From positions 126,948 through 190,947 of the forward strand of contig PNAE01000013.1 of NCBI GenBank assembly GCA_003169895.1: a stretch of 64,000 bases of DNA. Direction: 5' to 3'. Below, piece by piece: positions 54,778-62,929 of the stretch; position 1 is the stretch's first letter; each line of letters opens with the position of its first letter. The notes under the pieces were generated by a model. That model had not been told where the DNA came from. It saw only the letters and a list, made by a program, of their open reading frames with translations, and ran no database searches. The translations under genes and the position numbers were made by a program. The stretch is from Gemmatimonadota bacterium. Its GTDB lineage: Bacteria; Gemmatimonadota; Gemmatimonadetes; Gemmatimonadales; GWC2-71-9.

Positions 54778-55430
54778 GCATCCCTCCCCAAAGCGTCCGG
54801 ATCGCGCTTCCACGCGAAGTAACTCCACCCCACCGAAAACATCGCGACAGCGAACATACCAATGCCGAGCGTCTGATACACGACGCTCGGATGCACCAGG
54901 GCGGTCAGCAGGACGAGCAGGCCGACCAGCACGAACCCGTAGCCGCCGACCCGATGCGTTTCGCGCCATGCCCGGTCGCTCGACAATGTCCACGGGGTGC
55001 GAATGCCGAAGATCCAGTTTGGACGCACGCGGCTGAGCAGGTTTCCCAGGACGATGAATAGCACGCCCACCCCGATCCCGACCACGGTGGCGAGATTCAT
55101 CGGCCAGCCGAGGTTGTACCCGATCGTCGCGACGTGAATCAGCGCGAGGAACCCGAGGATCGCATTGGTGACCACCCAATACGCGCCGGCGTGCAGGGGA
55201 AAGTTGCGCCGCTTGGGATCGAGGCGTGGCGCGATCGACAGCACGCCAGCCATGACGAGTGCGATGGCAGGCAGCAGGACCACGGACACCGTCCGCGACG
55301 ACCATCCGTTCACCTGCCCGTGCAGGCCCCAATGGGTTGCGACGCGCTCGGGCAATTGACTCCACATGGCCCACCCGAACATGGCAGCCGCCAGGTTGAG
55401 CAGGATGCCTGGCCAGAGTTTCCGAATCAT
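54774..55430 (-). CDS. SdpI/DUF1648-family membrane protein
   Basis: 218 residues, six predicted transmembrane helices. N-terminal DUF1648 part (LPERVATHWGLHGQVNGW) and C-terminal SdpI part (NWIFGIRTPWTLSSDRAWRETHRVGG). In Bacillus, SdpI gives immunity to the SdpC toxin and recruits the repressor SdpR to the membrane. Its ATG overlaps the ArsR-type regulator stop, reproducing the sdpRI pair. No toxin gene is present here. Confidence 0.92.
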   Translation of the reverse strand: MIRKLWPGILLNLAAAMFGWAMWSQLPERVATHWGLHGQVNGWSSRTVSVVLLPAIALVMAGVLSIAPRLDPKRRNFPLHAGAYWVVTNAILGFLALIHVATIGYNLGWPMNLATVVGIGVGVLFIVLGNLLSRVRPNWIFGIRTPWTLSSDRAWRETHRVGGYGFVLVGLLVLLTALVHPSVVYQTLGIGMFAVAMFSVGWSYFAWKRDPDALGRDA

Positions 55431-55729
55431 GTGTCCCCTCGCGAGCGAGCGTTCCCCCGGCGGCGTGTCGCGCTGCCGCCAATATCCAGCAAGTGCTGCA
55501 GGGCGTCCTGGAAAACCGTGGTGTTGAGCGAGTAGATGATGTGCTGACCGTCGCGCCGCGATTGCACCAGTTCCGCGTCGCGTAGCACCTGCAGGTGGTG
55601 CGACACCGACGCGAAGGCCATCTCGAAATTGCCGGCAATCTCGCCCGCGGCGAGGTCCCTGGTCTTGAGCAACTGGAGGATCCGCCGGCGAGTCGGATCA
55701 GCCAATGCGCGGAACGTCTGGTCTATCAT
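55427..55729 (-). CDS. ArsR-family transcriptional repressor (SdpR-like)
   Basis: 100-residue winged-helix regulator: FRALADPTRRRILQLLKTRDLAAGEIA, then recognition helix FASVSHHLQVLRDAELVQSRRDG and a dimer helix. No metal-binding Cys motif, consistent with SdpR-type repressors. ATG 55729 lies immediately next to a 20-base palindrome containing the -10-like sequence, so the gene probably represses itself and its mRNA may be leaderless. Confidence 0.92.
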   Translation of the reverse strand: MIDQTFRALADPTRRRILQLLKTRDLAAGEIAGNFEMAFASVSHHLQVLRDAELVQSRRDGQHIIYSLNTTVFQDALQHLLDIGGSATRRRGNARSRGDT

Positions 55730-55749
55730 AGATACTTATATAATCATCT
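55730..55749. promoter_or_regulatory. Palindromic operator/-10 region of the sdpRI operon
   Basis: AGATACTTATATAATCATCT is an imperfect 20-base palindrome (16 of 20 positions symmetrical, centred on TTATATAA) abutting the start codon. The minus strand reads TATATA seven bases before the ATG, which would place transcription start at the start codon itself. Confidence 0.6.
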
Positions 55750-55793
55750 AATCACAGGACCGCCAGGCCTCCGGTCGTCGGGCGTCGCCGGGC

Positions 55794-56768
55794 CTACACC
55801 ACGCGATCCGGCACCGTCCGCCCGTCGAAGAACGCCGCCAGGTTTTCGATCGCGCGAAATCCCATTGCCTCGCGGGTTTCCCTTGTGGCCGACCCCAGGT
55901 GCGGTAGCAACACCGCATTCTCGAGGCCGAGGTAACGGCGGTCGATATTGGGCTCGCCGCGAAAGACATCGAGGCCGGCGCCGGCGAGATGCCCGGACTT
56001 CAGTGCAGCGATCACGGCATCGTCAACGACGACATCGCCGCGCGCCGTGTTGATCAGGAACGCTCCGGGCTTCATCTGCGCCAGCCGCGCGGCGTTCATC
56101 ATGCCGCGGGTCGCAGGCGTGCTGGGACAGTGCAGCGACACGACGTCCGACTCCGCCAGCAGCGCCGCCAGCGTCGCCCTCGGCTCGGCGCCCACAGCGG
56201 CGAGTTCCACCGGCGACGGCGGCGACGGATCGAAGCAGAGCACCCGCATGCCAAAGCCGTGATGAGCGCGCCGGGCGAGCGCGCGGGCAATGCGTCCCAT
56301 GCCGACCAGGCCGAGGACCTTGCCGGCGACGCGGGCTCCCATCAGGTGGGTCGGGCGCCAGCCCAGCCAGCGTCCGGAGCGCAATTCACGCTCGCCCTCT
56401 CCGGCTCGACGCATCGTCATCAGGATCAGTGTCATCGCCAAGTCCGCCGTGCAGTCGGTCAGCACGTCGGGTGTGTTGGTGACGACGATCTCGTGTGCCT
56501 GCGCGGCGGGGAGGTCGATGTTTTCGTAGCCGACACCGAAGTTGGCGATGATGCGGGTTCGGATCGGATACGCCGCGAGCACCTCCGCCGTCAGCCTGTC
56601 AGTGACGGTTGACAGGAGGCCATCCGCCTGGCCCAGCACGCGCTGCAGGCCCTCGGCATTGGTCGGCTCATCGCGCCGGGAAAGTTCGACGTCGAACCGC
56701 TCGCGCAATGCCGCTTCCACCGAAGCGGGCAGGCGGCGCGTCACGATCACCTTCGGCGCCGCGCTCAC
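55794..56768 (-). CDS. D-2-hydroxyacid dehydrogenase (glyoxylate/hydroxypyruvate reductase type)
   Basis: 324-residue NAD(P)-dependent reductase. Motifs: NFGVGYENIDLPAAQ, dinucleotide fold GLVGMGRIARALARRA, VSLHCPSTPATRGMMN, catalytic Arg in NTARGDVVVDD, Glu region GLDVFRGEPN and His in LLPHLGSAT. GTG 56768 was chosen as the family start; the longer frame to 56927 runs into the divergent promoter region. Divergent from a glycerate kinase gene, which suggests a hydroxypyruvate/glycerate role. Confidence 0.9.
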   Translation of the reverse strand: MSAAPKVIVTRRLPASVEAALRERFDVELSRRDEPTNAEGLQRVLGQADGLLSTVTDRLTAEVLAAYPIRTRIIANFGVGYENIDLPAAQAHEIVVTNTPDVLTDCTADLAMTLILMTMRRAGEGERELRSGRWLGWRPTHLMGARVAGKVLGLVGMGRIARALARRAHHGFGMRVLCFDPSPPSPVELAAVGAEPRATLAALLAESDVVSLHCPSTPATRGMMNAARLAQMKPGAFLINTARGDVVVDDAVIAALKSGHLAGAGLDVFRGEPNIDRRYLGLENAVLLPHLGSATRETREAMGFRAIENLAAFFDGRTVPDRVV

Positions 56769-56975
56769 GCGAACGCCTCGCGCAACCGTGTGGACGGTAC
56801 CGCAGTAATCCGATATCCGCGCGGCGCCCTGAACCGCCTTGCGGTCACTCCATGTGCAACACAACCCATGGCTCGTCCCTTCTGCATCAGCACCGAACCC
56901 GAATGCTGCGGACCGTAGTGTAATCAAAATCGACGCCGCGGCGGTATTATTGACGCCGATGCTCGTGGAGCCACC
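56769..56975. promoter_or_regulatory. Divergent control region of the glyoxylate-reductase/glycerate-kinase pair
   Basis: About 207 bases between two divergent genes of one pathway. A TATTAT (56945-56950) on the plus strand could be a -10 box for the kinase, but no good -35 lies at the right distance. The kinase GTG is preceded by GGAG. No operator repeat stands out. Confidence 0.35.
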
Positions 56976-58316
56976 GTGAGTGCAATCGAAGGCGCGACCG
57001 AGCTGCTACACCGCTGTTACCGCGCGGCGGTGGCTGCGGTCCAGCCGGCTACGGCGCTGTGGGCGCCCTTGCGCGCCGCTCCCGCGAGCCCGGAGCCCTG
57101 CTGGCTGATCAGCGTTGGCAAAGCGGCATACGGCATGACGACGGCCATCACGGACTGGCTGTATGAAACGCAGCGACACCCCGCCGGCGGCGTCGTGGTC
57201 TCGCCCGGTCCGGACCCAGGTGCAAGACTGGAGCGCGCGAGGGTGATGGATCGGCGCCCGGGCGGTACCGCGAGCGATCCGGCGCGCACCTCACTCCGTT
57301 TCATCAACGGTGACCATCCGATTCCACGCGACAATTCGGCGCGCGCCGCCGCCGCAATCGCCGAAGTCGTGCGTAAGATACCGCGCCATGCCGAAGTCCA
57401 CGTCGCCATTTCCGGCGGTGCGAGTGCGCTGATCGCGGGCCCGCTCGTGGGCCTGACCATGGCCGACGTCACGTCGACGTTCGAGTTGCTGCTGACCTCC
57501 GGCCTCGACATTCATGCGATGAATGCCGTCCGCAAGCGGATTACCCGGTGGAGCGCCGGCCGACTGGCCTTGGCGCTCGCGGAGCGGCGAGTTCACGTCT
57601 GGGTGGTGTCCGACGTGCCTGGCGACGATCTCAGCAGCATCGCATCCGGTCCGTGCAGCGGTGATCCGTGGACCACGGACGCCGTGCGGCGACTGCTGAC
57701 GGACTCCGGACTCATTGACCGCCTGTCGCCCTCGGTGCGGACCGCCGTGACGCACGAAACTCCGAAGCCGGGGGACCCCGGACTGGCGGCGATCAATCCG
57801 CAGATCGTGGCGAACAACCGGATCGCACTGACGGCCGCTGCCGACAGCGCACGGCAGTCCGGCGTCACGGCCCGGGTGATGCGCGACCCGCTGACAGGCG
57901 ACGCGGCCGCGATGGGGCGGCGGATCGCCAACGCGATGCGAGCCGCTTCGGGATCGCCGCCGCAGGTGTTGCTGTGGGGCGGCGAGACAACGGTGACGAT
58001 CGCCGGTACGTCCGGAATGGGCGGTCGCTCGCAGGAACTCGCGCTGGCGGCGGCGCAGGTACTGCACGAGACGCAGACGGGTGGGGTGCTCCTTGCGGCC
58101 GGAACCGATGGCCGGGACGGGCCCACCGATGCTGCCGGGGCGTTGGTCCGCAGCGATACGTGGCAACGCATGACGGACGCCGGTCGCGATCCCGCGGCTG
58201 ACCTGTCTCATCACGACGCATATCCGGCCCTCGATGCCGCCCAAGCGCTGGTGCGAACCGGGACGACTGGGACCAACGTGATGGACATCGCAGTCGCGGT
58301 TACTGGAGTGCGCTGA
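56976..58316 (+). CDS. Glycerate 2-kinase (GckA/TtuD, MOFRL family)
   Basis: 446 residues. N-terminal DUF4147 domain (LISVGKAAYGMT, GDHPIPRDNSARAA, AISGGASALIAGP, DVPGDDLSSIASGPCSGDP) and C-terminal MOFRL domain (LLWGGETTVTIAG, GMGGRSQELALAAA, AGTDGRDGPTDAAGA). Converts D-glycerate to 2-phosphoglycerate. A ~30-residue Arg/Pro-rich insertion near residue 80 is unusual. GTG start with GGAG upstream. It would use the product of the divergent reductase. Confidence 0.92.
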   Translation: MSAIEGATELLHRCYRAAVAAVQPATALWAPLRAAPASPEPCWLISVGKAAYGMTTAITDWLYETQRHPAGGVVVSPGPDPGARLERARVMDRRPGGTASDPARTSLRFINGDHPIPRDNSARAAAAIAEVVRKIPRHAEVHVAISGGASALIAGPLVGLTMADVTSTFELLLTSGLDIHAMNAVRKRITRWSAGRLALALAERRVHVWVVSDVPGDDLSSIASGPCSGDPWTTDAVRRLLTDSGLIDRLSPSVRTAVTHETPKPGDPGLAAINPQIVANNRIALTAAADSARQSGVTARVMRDPLTGDAAAMGRRIANAMRAASGSPPQVLLWGGETTVTIAGTSGMGGRSQELALAAAQVLHETQTGGVLLAAGTDGRDGPTDAAGALVRSDTWQRMTDAGRDPAADLSHHDAYPALDAAQALVRTGTTGTNVMDIAVAVTGVR

Positions 58317-58698
58317 GCAGCGCCTTCATGAAGACACCATGGGCGACGGCCACATCTGGAGACCGCTGGACGAACTCGAAGTAGCGCTGCTGGAAATCAC
58401 TCCCCGACTCATCGGGGCGCAGCAGATCGCGCGCGGTTGCCAGCAACGCCGGCAGCTTCAGTTGACCCTCGGGCACCTGGTCGAGCATCGCCTCATCCAG
58501 CGCGGCGATGAGCGCCGTCATCGGGCGCAGCCAGAGGAACCAGGGGTCGTGGATCGCCAGCTGCAGGAACTCGGCGTTGCCGGCGATGCGGCCGTTCATC
58601 GCCTCCCAGGCGATGCGCTCGGCGGCAAGCAGAGCGCGATGGAGCCCGAGCACGGCATTGCGCGTTGGCTCCAGGCGGGCGGCGATGTTGCTTGTCAT
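58300..58698 (-). CDS. Hypothetical helical protein
   Basis: 132-residue soluble protein of unknown function, rich in Leu and Ala, with helices such as EPTRNAVLGLHRALLAAERIAWEAMNGRI and the hydrophobic HDPWFLWLRPMTALIAALDEAM. No signal or catalytic motif. It overlaps the 3' end of the glycerate kinase gene by 17 bases tail-to-tail. The stress-type neighbour DUF6496 is divergent from it. Confidence 0.7.
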   Translation of the reverse strand: MTSNIAARLEPTRNAVLGLHRALLAAERIAWEAMNGRIAGNAEFLQLAIHDPWFLWLRPMTALIAALDEAMLDQVPEGQLKLPALLATARDLLRPDESGSDFQQRYFEFVQRSPDVAVAHGVFMKALLSALQ

Positions 58699-58848
58699 GA
58701 AGCGACCTCGGTAATCAGGACGTTCTGCATGTCGGTGCCATCACTCGGACGGCGACCGCCGCGAAGCCCGAGCGTGCACCGGCGCGCGACAACGACGTCA
58801 TTCTCTGCGGCGCCGCGAATTCCCGCGGTCACACCCGACGGAGGAGTC

Positions 58849-59073
58849 ATGCCAGCCAAGCGATCCAGCGGTTCAATCCATCGGCGCTACGGCAAAGCGG
58901 CCGCGAAGAGTGTCGAGAGCGCGATGCACCGGGAGAAGGCCGGTACGCTCCGAAGCGGCAAGGGCGGGCGCGGCGGCAAGGTGACCAGCCGCAAGCAAGC
59001 GATCGCAATCGGACTTTCCGAAGCGCGGAAGAAGGGCGCCAAAGTGCCGCGCAAGCCGTCTTCGAGCTCCTAG
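58849..59073 (+). CDS. Small basic DUF6496-like protein
   Basis: 74-residue, very basic protein: KAAAKSVESAMHREKAGTLRSGKGG then KVTSRKQAIAIGLSEARKKGAKVP. This pattern recurs in small bacterial and plasmid/phage-borne proteins with a nucleic-acid-binding character. ATG 58849 follows a strong GGAGG site, which supports real translation. Overlaps the end of the LytR_C gene by 3 bases tail-to-tail. Confidence 0.8.
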   Translation: MPAKRSSGSIHRRYGKAAAKSVESAMHREKAGTLRSGKGGRGGKVTSRKQAIAIGLSEARKKGAKVPRKPSSSS

Positions 59074-59513
59074 GGTGAAGTTCCGGAGCCGGGCACGAAC
59101 TCCCGGCCGAGCAGGACGGTCAGGTCGACCAACCGCGCGGCATCCGGAACCTCGATGACCTCGGCGTCACCGAGCGCTTCGATCACCCGGCCAACGCCGG
59201 TGGTGTCGCGGCGCCGGACCAGTACCTGGTTGCGCGCACGCCCGGCCAGCGCGGAATCGGCGTTGCCGAAGTACACGACGTCGAGCCTGGCACGTCGCAG
59301 CAACAACATGCCGACGCGTGCCGCGCCGACCTTCCCGCCGGAATTGAGCACCTCGACGGTAACCCGATGCGGGAGGTCGGGCGCCGCTGCCTGCTCGGCG
59401 CGATGCACCGGGACCCGGGCTCGGCGCCAGACCCAGACGGCCAGCGCCACGAGTCCCAGCACGGCGACGACCCCAATCGCCTGGAGCGTCCGCTTGCGAC
59501 TCGTCAACCGCAT
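59070..59513 (-). CDS. Membrane-anchored LytR C-terminal-domain protein
   Basis: 147 residues. One N-terminal transmembrane helix (IGVVAVLGLVALAVWVW, residues ~11-28) anchors a LytR_C domain outside the membrane: VTVEVLNSGGKVGAARVGMLLLRRARLDVVYFGNAD, then RVIEALGDAEVIEV and VDLTVLLGREF. Such domains occur in cell-wall LytR-CpsA-Psr proteins or alone. ATG 59513 overlaps the upstream YqeK-like gene by 10 bases, a pairing also known in yqeK loci. Confidence 0.83.
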   Translation of the reverse strand: MRLTSRKRTLQAIGVVAVLGLVALAVWVWRRARVPVHRAEQAAAPDLPHRVTVEVLNSGGKVGAARVGMLLLRRARLDVVYFGNADSALAGRARNQVLVRRRDTTGVGRVIEALGDAEVIEVPDAARLVDLTVLLGREFVPGSGTSP

Positions 59514-59977
59514 ATCGCCCTGCGGAAGGCGACGCTTTCGGGCGGCAGGGACCATCCCTGAGCTTCGGCATAGGTGAGCCGGCACGCCACGACGTCACGG
59601 AGAACGCCGTCCGGATCGTCAGGAAAGGCGGTCGCGAGGGCAGCGCGCGCCGGCCGATCGAAGCTCCGGCCCGGCTCGAGAAAGTCAGCGCAATAGAGCG
59701 CGCGACCGGTCCACCCCCACCCTTCCCATCCGACCGAATGCCATCGCGCGGCGCTCAGCACGTCGGCATTCCGTTCACCTTCGAGTTCGGCGCGCGCGGC
59801 GGCGGCGGGGCCGTGACGCAACTCGACGGGACCATCGACATGGGGCGCCCAACGGCGCATTTCGGCCTCGGGTGCATCGCGCAGCGCGTCGTGCAACCAT
59901 CCCGCACGCGACCACCGGCGCGCTTCGTCCTCTGCCAGCTTGAGCGTCACCGCCCAGCTTCGCAGCAGCGCAACCAC
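59504..59977 (-). CDS. YqeK-like HD-domain phosphohydrolase; start codon unclear
   Basis: HD-superfamily protein resembling YqeK, an Ap4A hydrolase of symmetrical cleavage. Metal motifs: WLHDALRD (HD), ELRHGPAAAARAEL, ARWHSVG and YCADFLEPGR. From the first GTG (59977) it has 157 residues, but this omits the first metal His. That His lies upstream in frame, in RRAHVGRVVALL, and is encoded before any ATG, GTG or TTG. An ATC at 60011-60013 (in-frame stop ~70 bases further up) would restore a full domain. Downstream gene is LytR_C. Confidence 0.75.
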   Translation of the reverse strand: MVALLRSWAVTLKLAEDEARRWSRAGWLHDALRDAPEAEMRRWAPHVDGPVELRHGPAAAARAELEGERNADVLSAARWHSVGWEGWGWTGRALYCADFLEPGRSFDRPARAALATAFPDDPDGVLRDVVACRLTYAEAQGWSLPPESVAFRRAICG

Positions 59978-60019
59978 ACGTCCGACGTGGGCCCGCCGCG
60001 CTGACGATACGATGGCCCA

Positions 60020-60035
60020 GGACGGTAGCCCGTCC
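60020..60035. repeat. Perfect hairpin before the YqeK-like gene
   Basis: GGACGG-TAGC-CCGTCC forms a 6-base-pair GC-only stem between panC and the YqeK-like gene, directly before the putative ATC start. No U-tract follows on either strand, so it is not a typical terminator; it might control translation entry. Confidence 0.45.
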
Positions 60036-60068
60036 TGAGCTGGCGCATCGAAGGCTTCCGTCGCACTG

Positions 60069-60923
60069 CTAGGCGTATGCCTCTCCGAGAATCACATTGT
60101 CGATCAGGCGGGTCCTGCCGACGAGCGCCGCCACCGCCACGATGATACCCGCCACGGCTCGCGTAACCGGAGCAAGCCGCTCCGGCTCGACGATTACAAC
60201 GTAGTCGACAACGACACCGGGCTCGGCGTGAAGTATCTCTTCCATGCGCGCGCGTAGGACACCGGCATCGGTCTCCCCATCCCGCCATTCCGCCGCGACG
60301 GCGCGTAACGCTCGGGACAACGCGAGGGCCGACGCGCGTTCGGTGGGCGACAAATACGTGTTTCGCGAGCTCAGGGCCAATCCATCGGGCTCGCGCTGGA
60401 TCGGAACGACGGTCAGCCGCACTGCGAAGTCGAGTTCGCGAATCATTCTGCGAACCAGGATCACCTGCTGAATATCCTTCTGGCCGAAAAATGCAATGTC
60501 GGGCGCGATGATGTTGAACAGTTTGGCCACCACCGTGAGCACGCCGTCAAAGTGACCGGGTCGCACCGCGCCCTCGAGCCGTGATCCGACCTCGCCGGCG
60601 ACCACGCGCACATCGGAGCCCGCGCCGTACATCTCCGCGGCAGAAGGAGTGAACAGCACGTCGACGCCGCGCGCGGCGGCGAGATCCCGGTCGCGGACGG
60701 GGTCGCGCGGATACCGGGCGAAGTCCTCGTGCGGGCCGAACTGCAGGGGGTTGACGAACGCACTGAGGATGACGCAGTCGCTCGACTGCCGCGCCGCATC
60801 GACCAGGCTGAGGTGGCCGGCGTGCAGGGATCCCATCGTCGCCACCAAGCCGATGGTCCGGCCGGTCGCACGCTCCTTTGCCAGCCGCGCACGCAGCGAG
60901 GCGATCGTGCTGAATTCTTCCAT
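60069..60923 (-). CDS. panC: Pantothenate synthetase
   Basis: ATP-dependent condensation of pantoate and beta-alanine. ATP-site motifs VATMGSLHAGHLSLV (HxGH) and LSSRNTYLSPTER (KMSKS-equivalent region), plus FFGQKDIQQ and FVNPLQFGPHEDFARYPR. 284 residues. It starts 3 bases after panB, so both are in one operon. Confidence 0.97.
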   Translation of the reverse strand: MEEFSTIASLRARLAKERATGRTIGLVATMGSLHAGHLSLVDAARQSSDCVILSAFVNPLQFGPHEDFARYPRDPVRDRDLAAARGVDVLFTPSAAEMYGAGSDVRVVAGEVGSRLEGAVRPGHFDGVLTVVAKLFNIIAPDIAFFGQKDIQQVILVRRMIRELDFAVRLTVVPIQREPDGLALSSRNTYLSPTERASALALSRALRAVAAEWRDGETDAGVLRARMEEILHAEPGVVVDYVVIVEPERLAPVTRAVAGIIVAVAALVGRTRLIDNVILGEAYA

Positions 60924-60926
60924 GGC

Positions 60927-61730
60927 TCAGTCGAACGAGTGAATGTCGTCGGGATACGCGCCGCTGCGTACCTCGGTGGCATACTGCGTGACCGCCTGAC
61001 GCACCACCTCGGCCAGCTCCGCATAGCGCTTGAGAAACCGCGGCGAGAACTCATCATTGAGCCCGAGCATGTCGTGCAGCACCAGGACCTGGCCATCGCA
61101 GCCGTTGCCCGCGCCGATGCCGATGGTCGGAATCGCCAGCATCCCGGAAATCTCCGCCGCCAGCCCCTTGGGCACCAGTTCCAGCACCACGGCGCATGCC
61201 CCGGCGGCCTCGAGCGCGGCAGCGTCCTCGCGCAGACGTGCGGCAGTCGCGCTGTCGCGCCCCTGCACTCGCGGCCCGAGGAGGTTGATCGACTGCGGCG
61301 TGAACCCGAGGTGGCCGATCACCGGAATGCCGCGGTCGACCAGCGCGCGGATGGTCGGCGCCATCGCGGTGCCGCCCTCCAGCTTCACCGCGTGACAGTC
61401 GGTGTCCGCCAGCACGCGACCGGCGTTGCGCACCGCTTCTTCGATGCTGACCTGATAGGACAGGAACGGCAGGTCGACGATGACCGGCGTGTGGGCCGCA
61501 CCGCGGCGCACGCTCGCCGCGTGATAGATCATCTGGTCGAGGGTCGCGCTCAACGTCGACGGGCGGCCACCGAGCACCTGGTTGAGCGAGTCGCCCACCA
61601 GCAGCAGATCAACGCCTGCCGATTCGAGGAGGCGGGCGAACAAGGCGTCGTAGCAGGTCAGCATGACCAGCTTCCGGCCTTCGCGCTTGCACTCAGCCAG
61701 GTCCGGCAGCTTCACGTGACGGTCAGCCAT
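60927..61730 (-). CDS. panB: Ketopantoate hydroxymethyltransferase
   Basis: Transfers a hydroxymethyl group from methylene-tetrahydrofolate to ketoisovalerate. Motifs: MLTCYDALFARLLE, LLLVGDSLNQVLGG, VKLEGG, GHLGFTPQSIN and GIGAGNGCDGQVLVLHDMLGL. 267 residues. ATG 61730 overlaps the folK end by 8 bases. Its need for a folate one-carbon donor makes the adjacent folK gene sensible. Confidence 0.97.
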   Translation of the reverse strand: MADRHVKLPDLAECKREGRKLVMLTCYDALFARLLESAGVDLLLVGDSLNQVLGGRPSTLSATLDQMIYHAASVRRGAAHTPVIVDLPFLSYQVSIEEAVRNAGRVLADTDCHAVKLEGGTAMAPTIRALVDRGIPVIGHLGFTPQSINLLGPRVQGRDSATAARLREDAAALEAAGACAVVLELVPKGLAAEISGMLAIPTIGIGAGNGCDGQVLVLHDMLGLNDEFSPRFLKRYAELAEVVRQAVTQYATEVRSGAYPDDIHSFD

Positions 61731-62145
61731 GCGCCTCCAGTGCGGCGATCTGCCGCGACCAGAAGGCTCGGTCGCGAAGCCCGGCATGCGGCAAGCTCAA
61801 TCCGGGCAGATCGCAAAGCAGGTCACCGTACCGCACGAGGTCAAGGTCCAGGGTTCGCGAACTCCATTTTGACGGACGTTGGCGTCCGGCAGCGTGCTCA
61901 ATTTCATGGCAGCGATGCAACAGGATTTGCGGCGCGATCACCGTGTCGACCATGAGCATCTGGTTGAGATACATCGGTTGGTCCAGCCCACCGAGCGGTG
62001 CGGTTTCGTCAACGGCGCTGGCCGCGACAGCGAATACGCCCGACGTATCGCCAAGACTGCGACGCGCCATTGCGAGGAACGCGGCCCGATCACCGAGATT
62101 GCTTCCTGCCGCGATCCAGGCGACGGTCGATGGCTCAGCCGGCAT
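61723..62145 (-). CDS. folK: 6-hydroxymethyl-dihydropterin pyrophosphokinase (HPPK)
   Basis: Folate-pathway kinase. N-terminal AWIAAGSNLGDRAAFLAMA, substrate loop DQPMYLNQMLMVDT, LLHRCHEIEHAAGRQRPSKWSSRTLDLDLVRYGD (metal-binding DxD) and the C-terminal LPHAGLRDRAFW. 140 residues, slightly shorter than the usual ~160. ATG 62145 overlaps trpA by 11 bases. Confidence 0.95.
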   Translation of the reverse strand: MPAEPSTVAWIAAGSNLGDRAAFLAMARRSLGDTSGVFAVAASAVDETAPLGGLDQPMYLNQMLMVDTVIAPQILLHRCHEIEHAAGRQRPSKWSSRTLDLDLVRYGDLLCDLPGLSLPHAGLRDRAFWSRQIAALEAHG

Positions 62146-62929
62146 CCAATGCCGCCCGGATCGCCGAGAGAAAGCGGCCCGCCGCGGCCACGCCATCGCG
62201 ACCGAGCACGTCGACCAGCGCGCTGCCAATCACGACCCCGTCGGCCAGCGCCGCAATCGCGCGCGCCTGCGCCGGTGTCGACACGCCGAAGCCGACGGCG
62301 ATCGGGAGCGTGGTCGCGCGGCGAACGCGCGCGACCGACGCTTCGAGATCCGTCGCGAGCGATGTGGACGCGCCGGTTACGCCGAGCCGCGCGATGAGGT
62401 AGACAAACCCCTCGGCGCCGGCCAGTGCGCATTCCAGGCGAGCCGGCGGCGTCGTGGGTGCGACCAGGCGGATGAGGTCGAGCGAGGAGCCTTGCACCGC
62501 GCGTTCCACCGCCGGATCAGCACCCGACGGCAAGTCGGTCAGGAGCAAGCCGGCCACGCCGATGTCCGCCGCATCGCGCAACAGCCGGTCGACGCCGTAC
62601 TGCAGCACCGGATTGAAGTACGTGAACAGCACGACCGGGGTGGTAAGCCTCGCGTCCGCGATCAGTTGCAGGGTACCGGGCAGCGTCATGCCATTGGCGA
62701 GCGCGCGAAACGTGGCGGCCTGGATCGTGGGGCCGTCGGCCAGCGGATCGCTGAACGGCACGCCGACTTCGAGCACGTCAGCCTGCTCGTCGGCGGCACG
62801 GAGGGCGTCCTGCGACTCGGCGAGTGTCGGAAACCCGGCCGTCAGGTACGGAACGAGACCCGCGCGCCGCCGCTGCCGCAGCGCCCCCCAGACGTCGGTC
62901 AACTGCGAATCAGATGAAGTAGTCGCCAA
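62135..62929 (-). CDS. trpA: Tryptophan synthase alpha subunit
   Basis: Cleaves indole-3-glycerol phosphate and channels indole to TrpB. LVPYLTAGFPTLAES, catalytic Glu in VLEVGVPFSDPLADGPTIQ, catalytic Asp in LLTDLPSGAD, and phosphate-binding GFGVSTPAQAR are intact. The start is a TTG at 62929 (overlap of 20 bases with the HD-GYP gene) or TTG 62902. trpB is not in the window; trpA is here joined to folK-panBC. Confidence 0.95.
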   Translation of the reverse strand: MATTSSDSQLTDVWGALRQRRRAGLVPYLTAGFPTLAESQDALRAADEQADVLEVGVPFSDPLADGPTIQAATFRALANGMTLPGTLQLIADARLTTPVVLFTYFNPVLQYGVDRLLRDAADIGVAGLLLTDLPSGADPAVERAVQGSSLDLIRLVAPTTPPARLECALAGAEGFVYLIARLGVTGASTSLATDLEASVARVRRATTLPIAVGFGVSTPAQARAIAALADGVVIGSALVDVLGRDGVAAAGRFLSAIRAALDAG

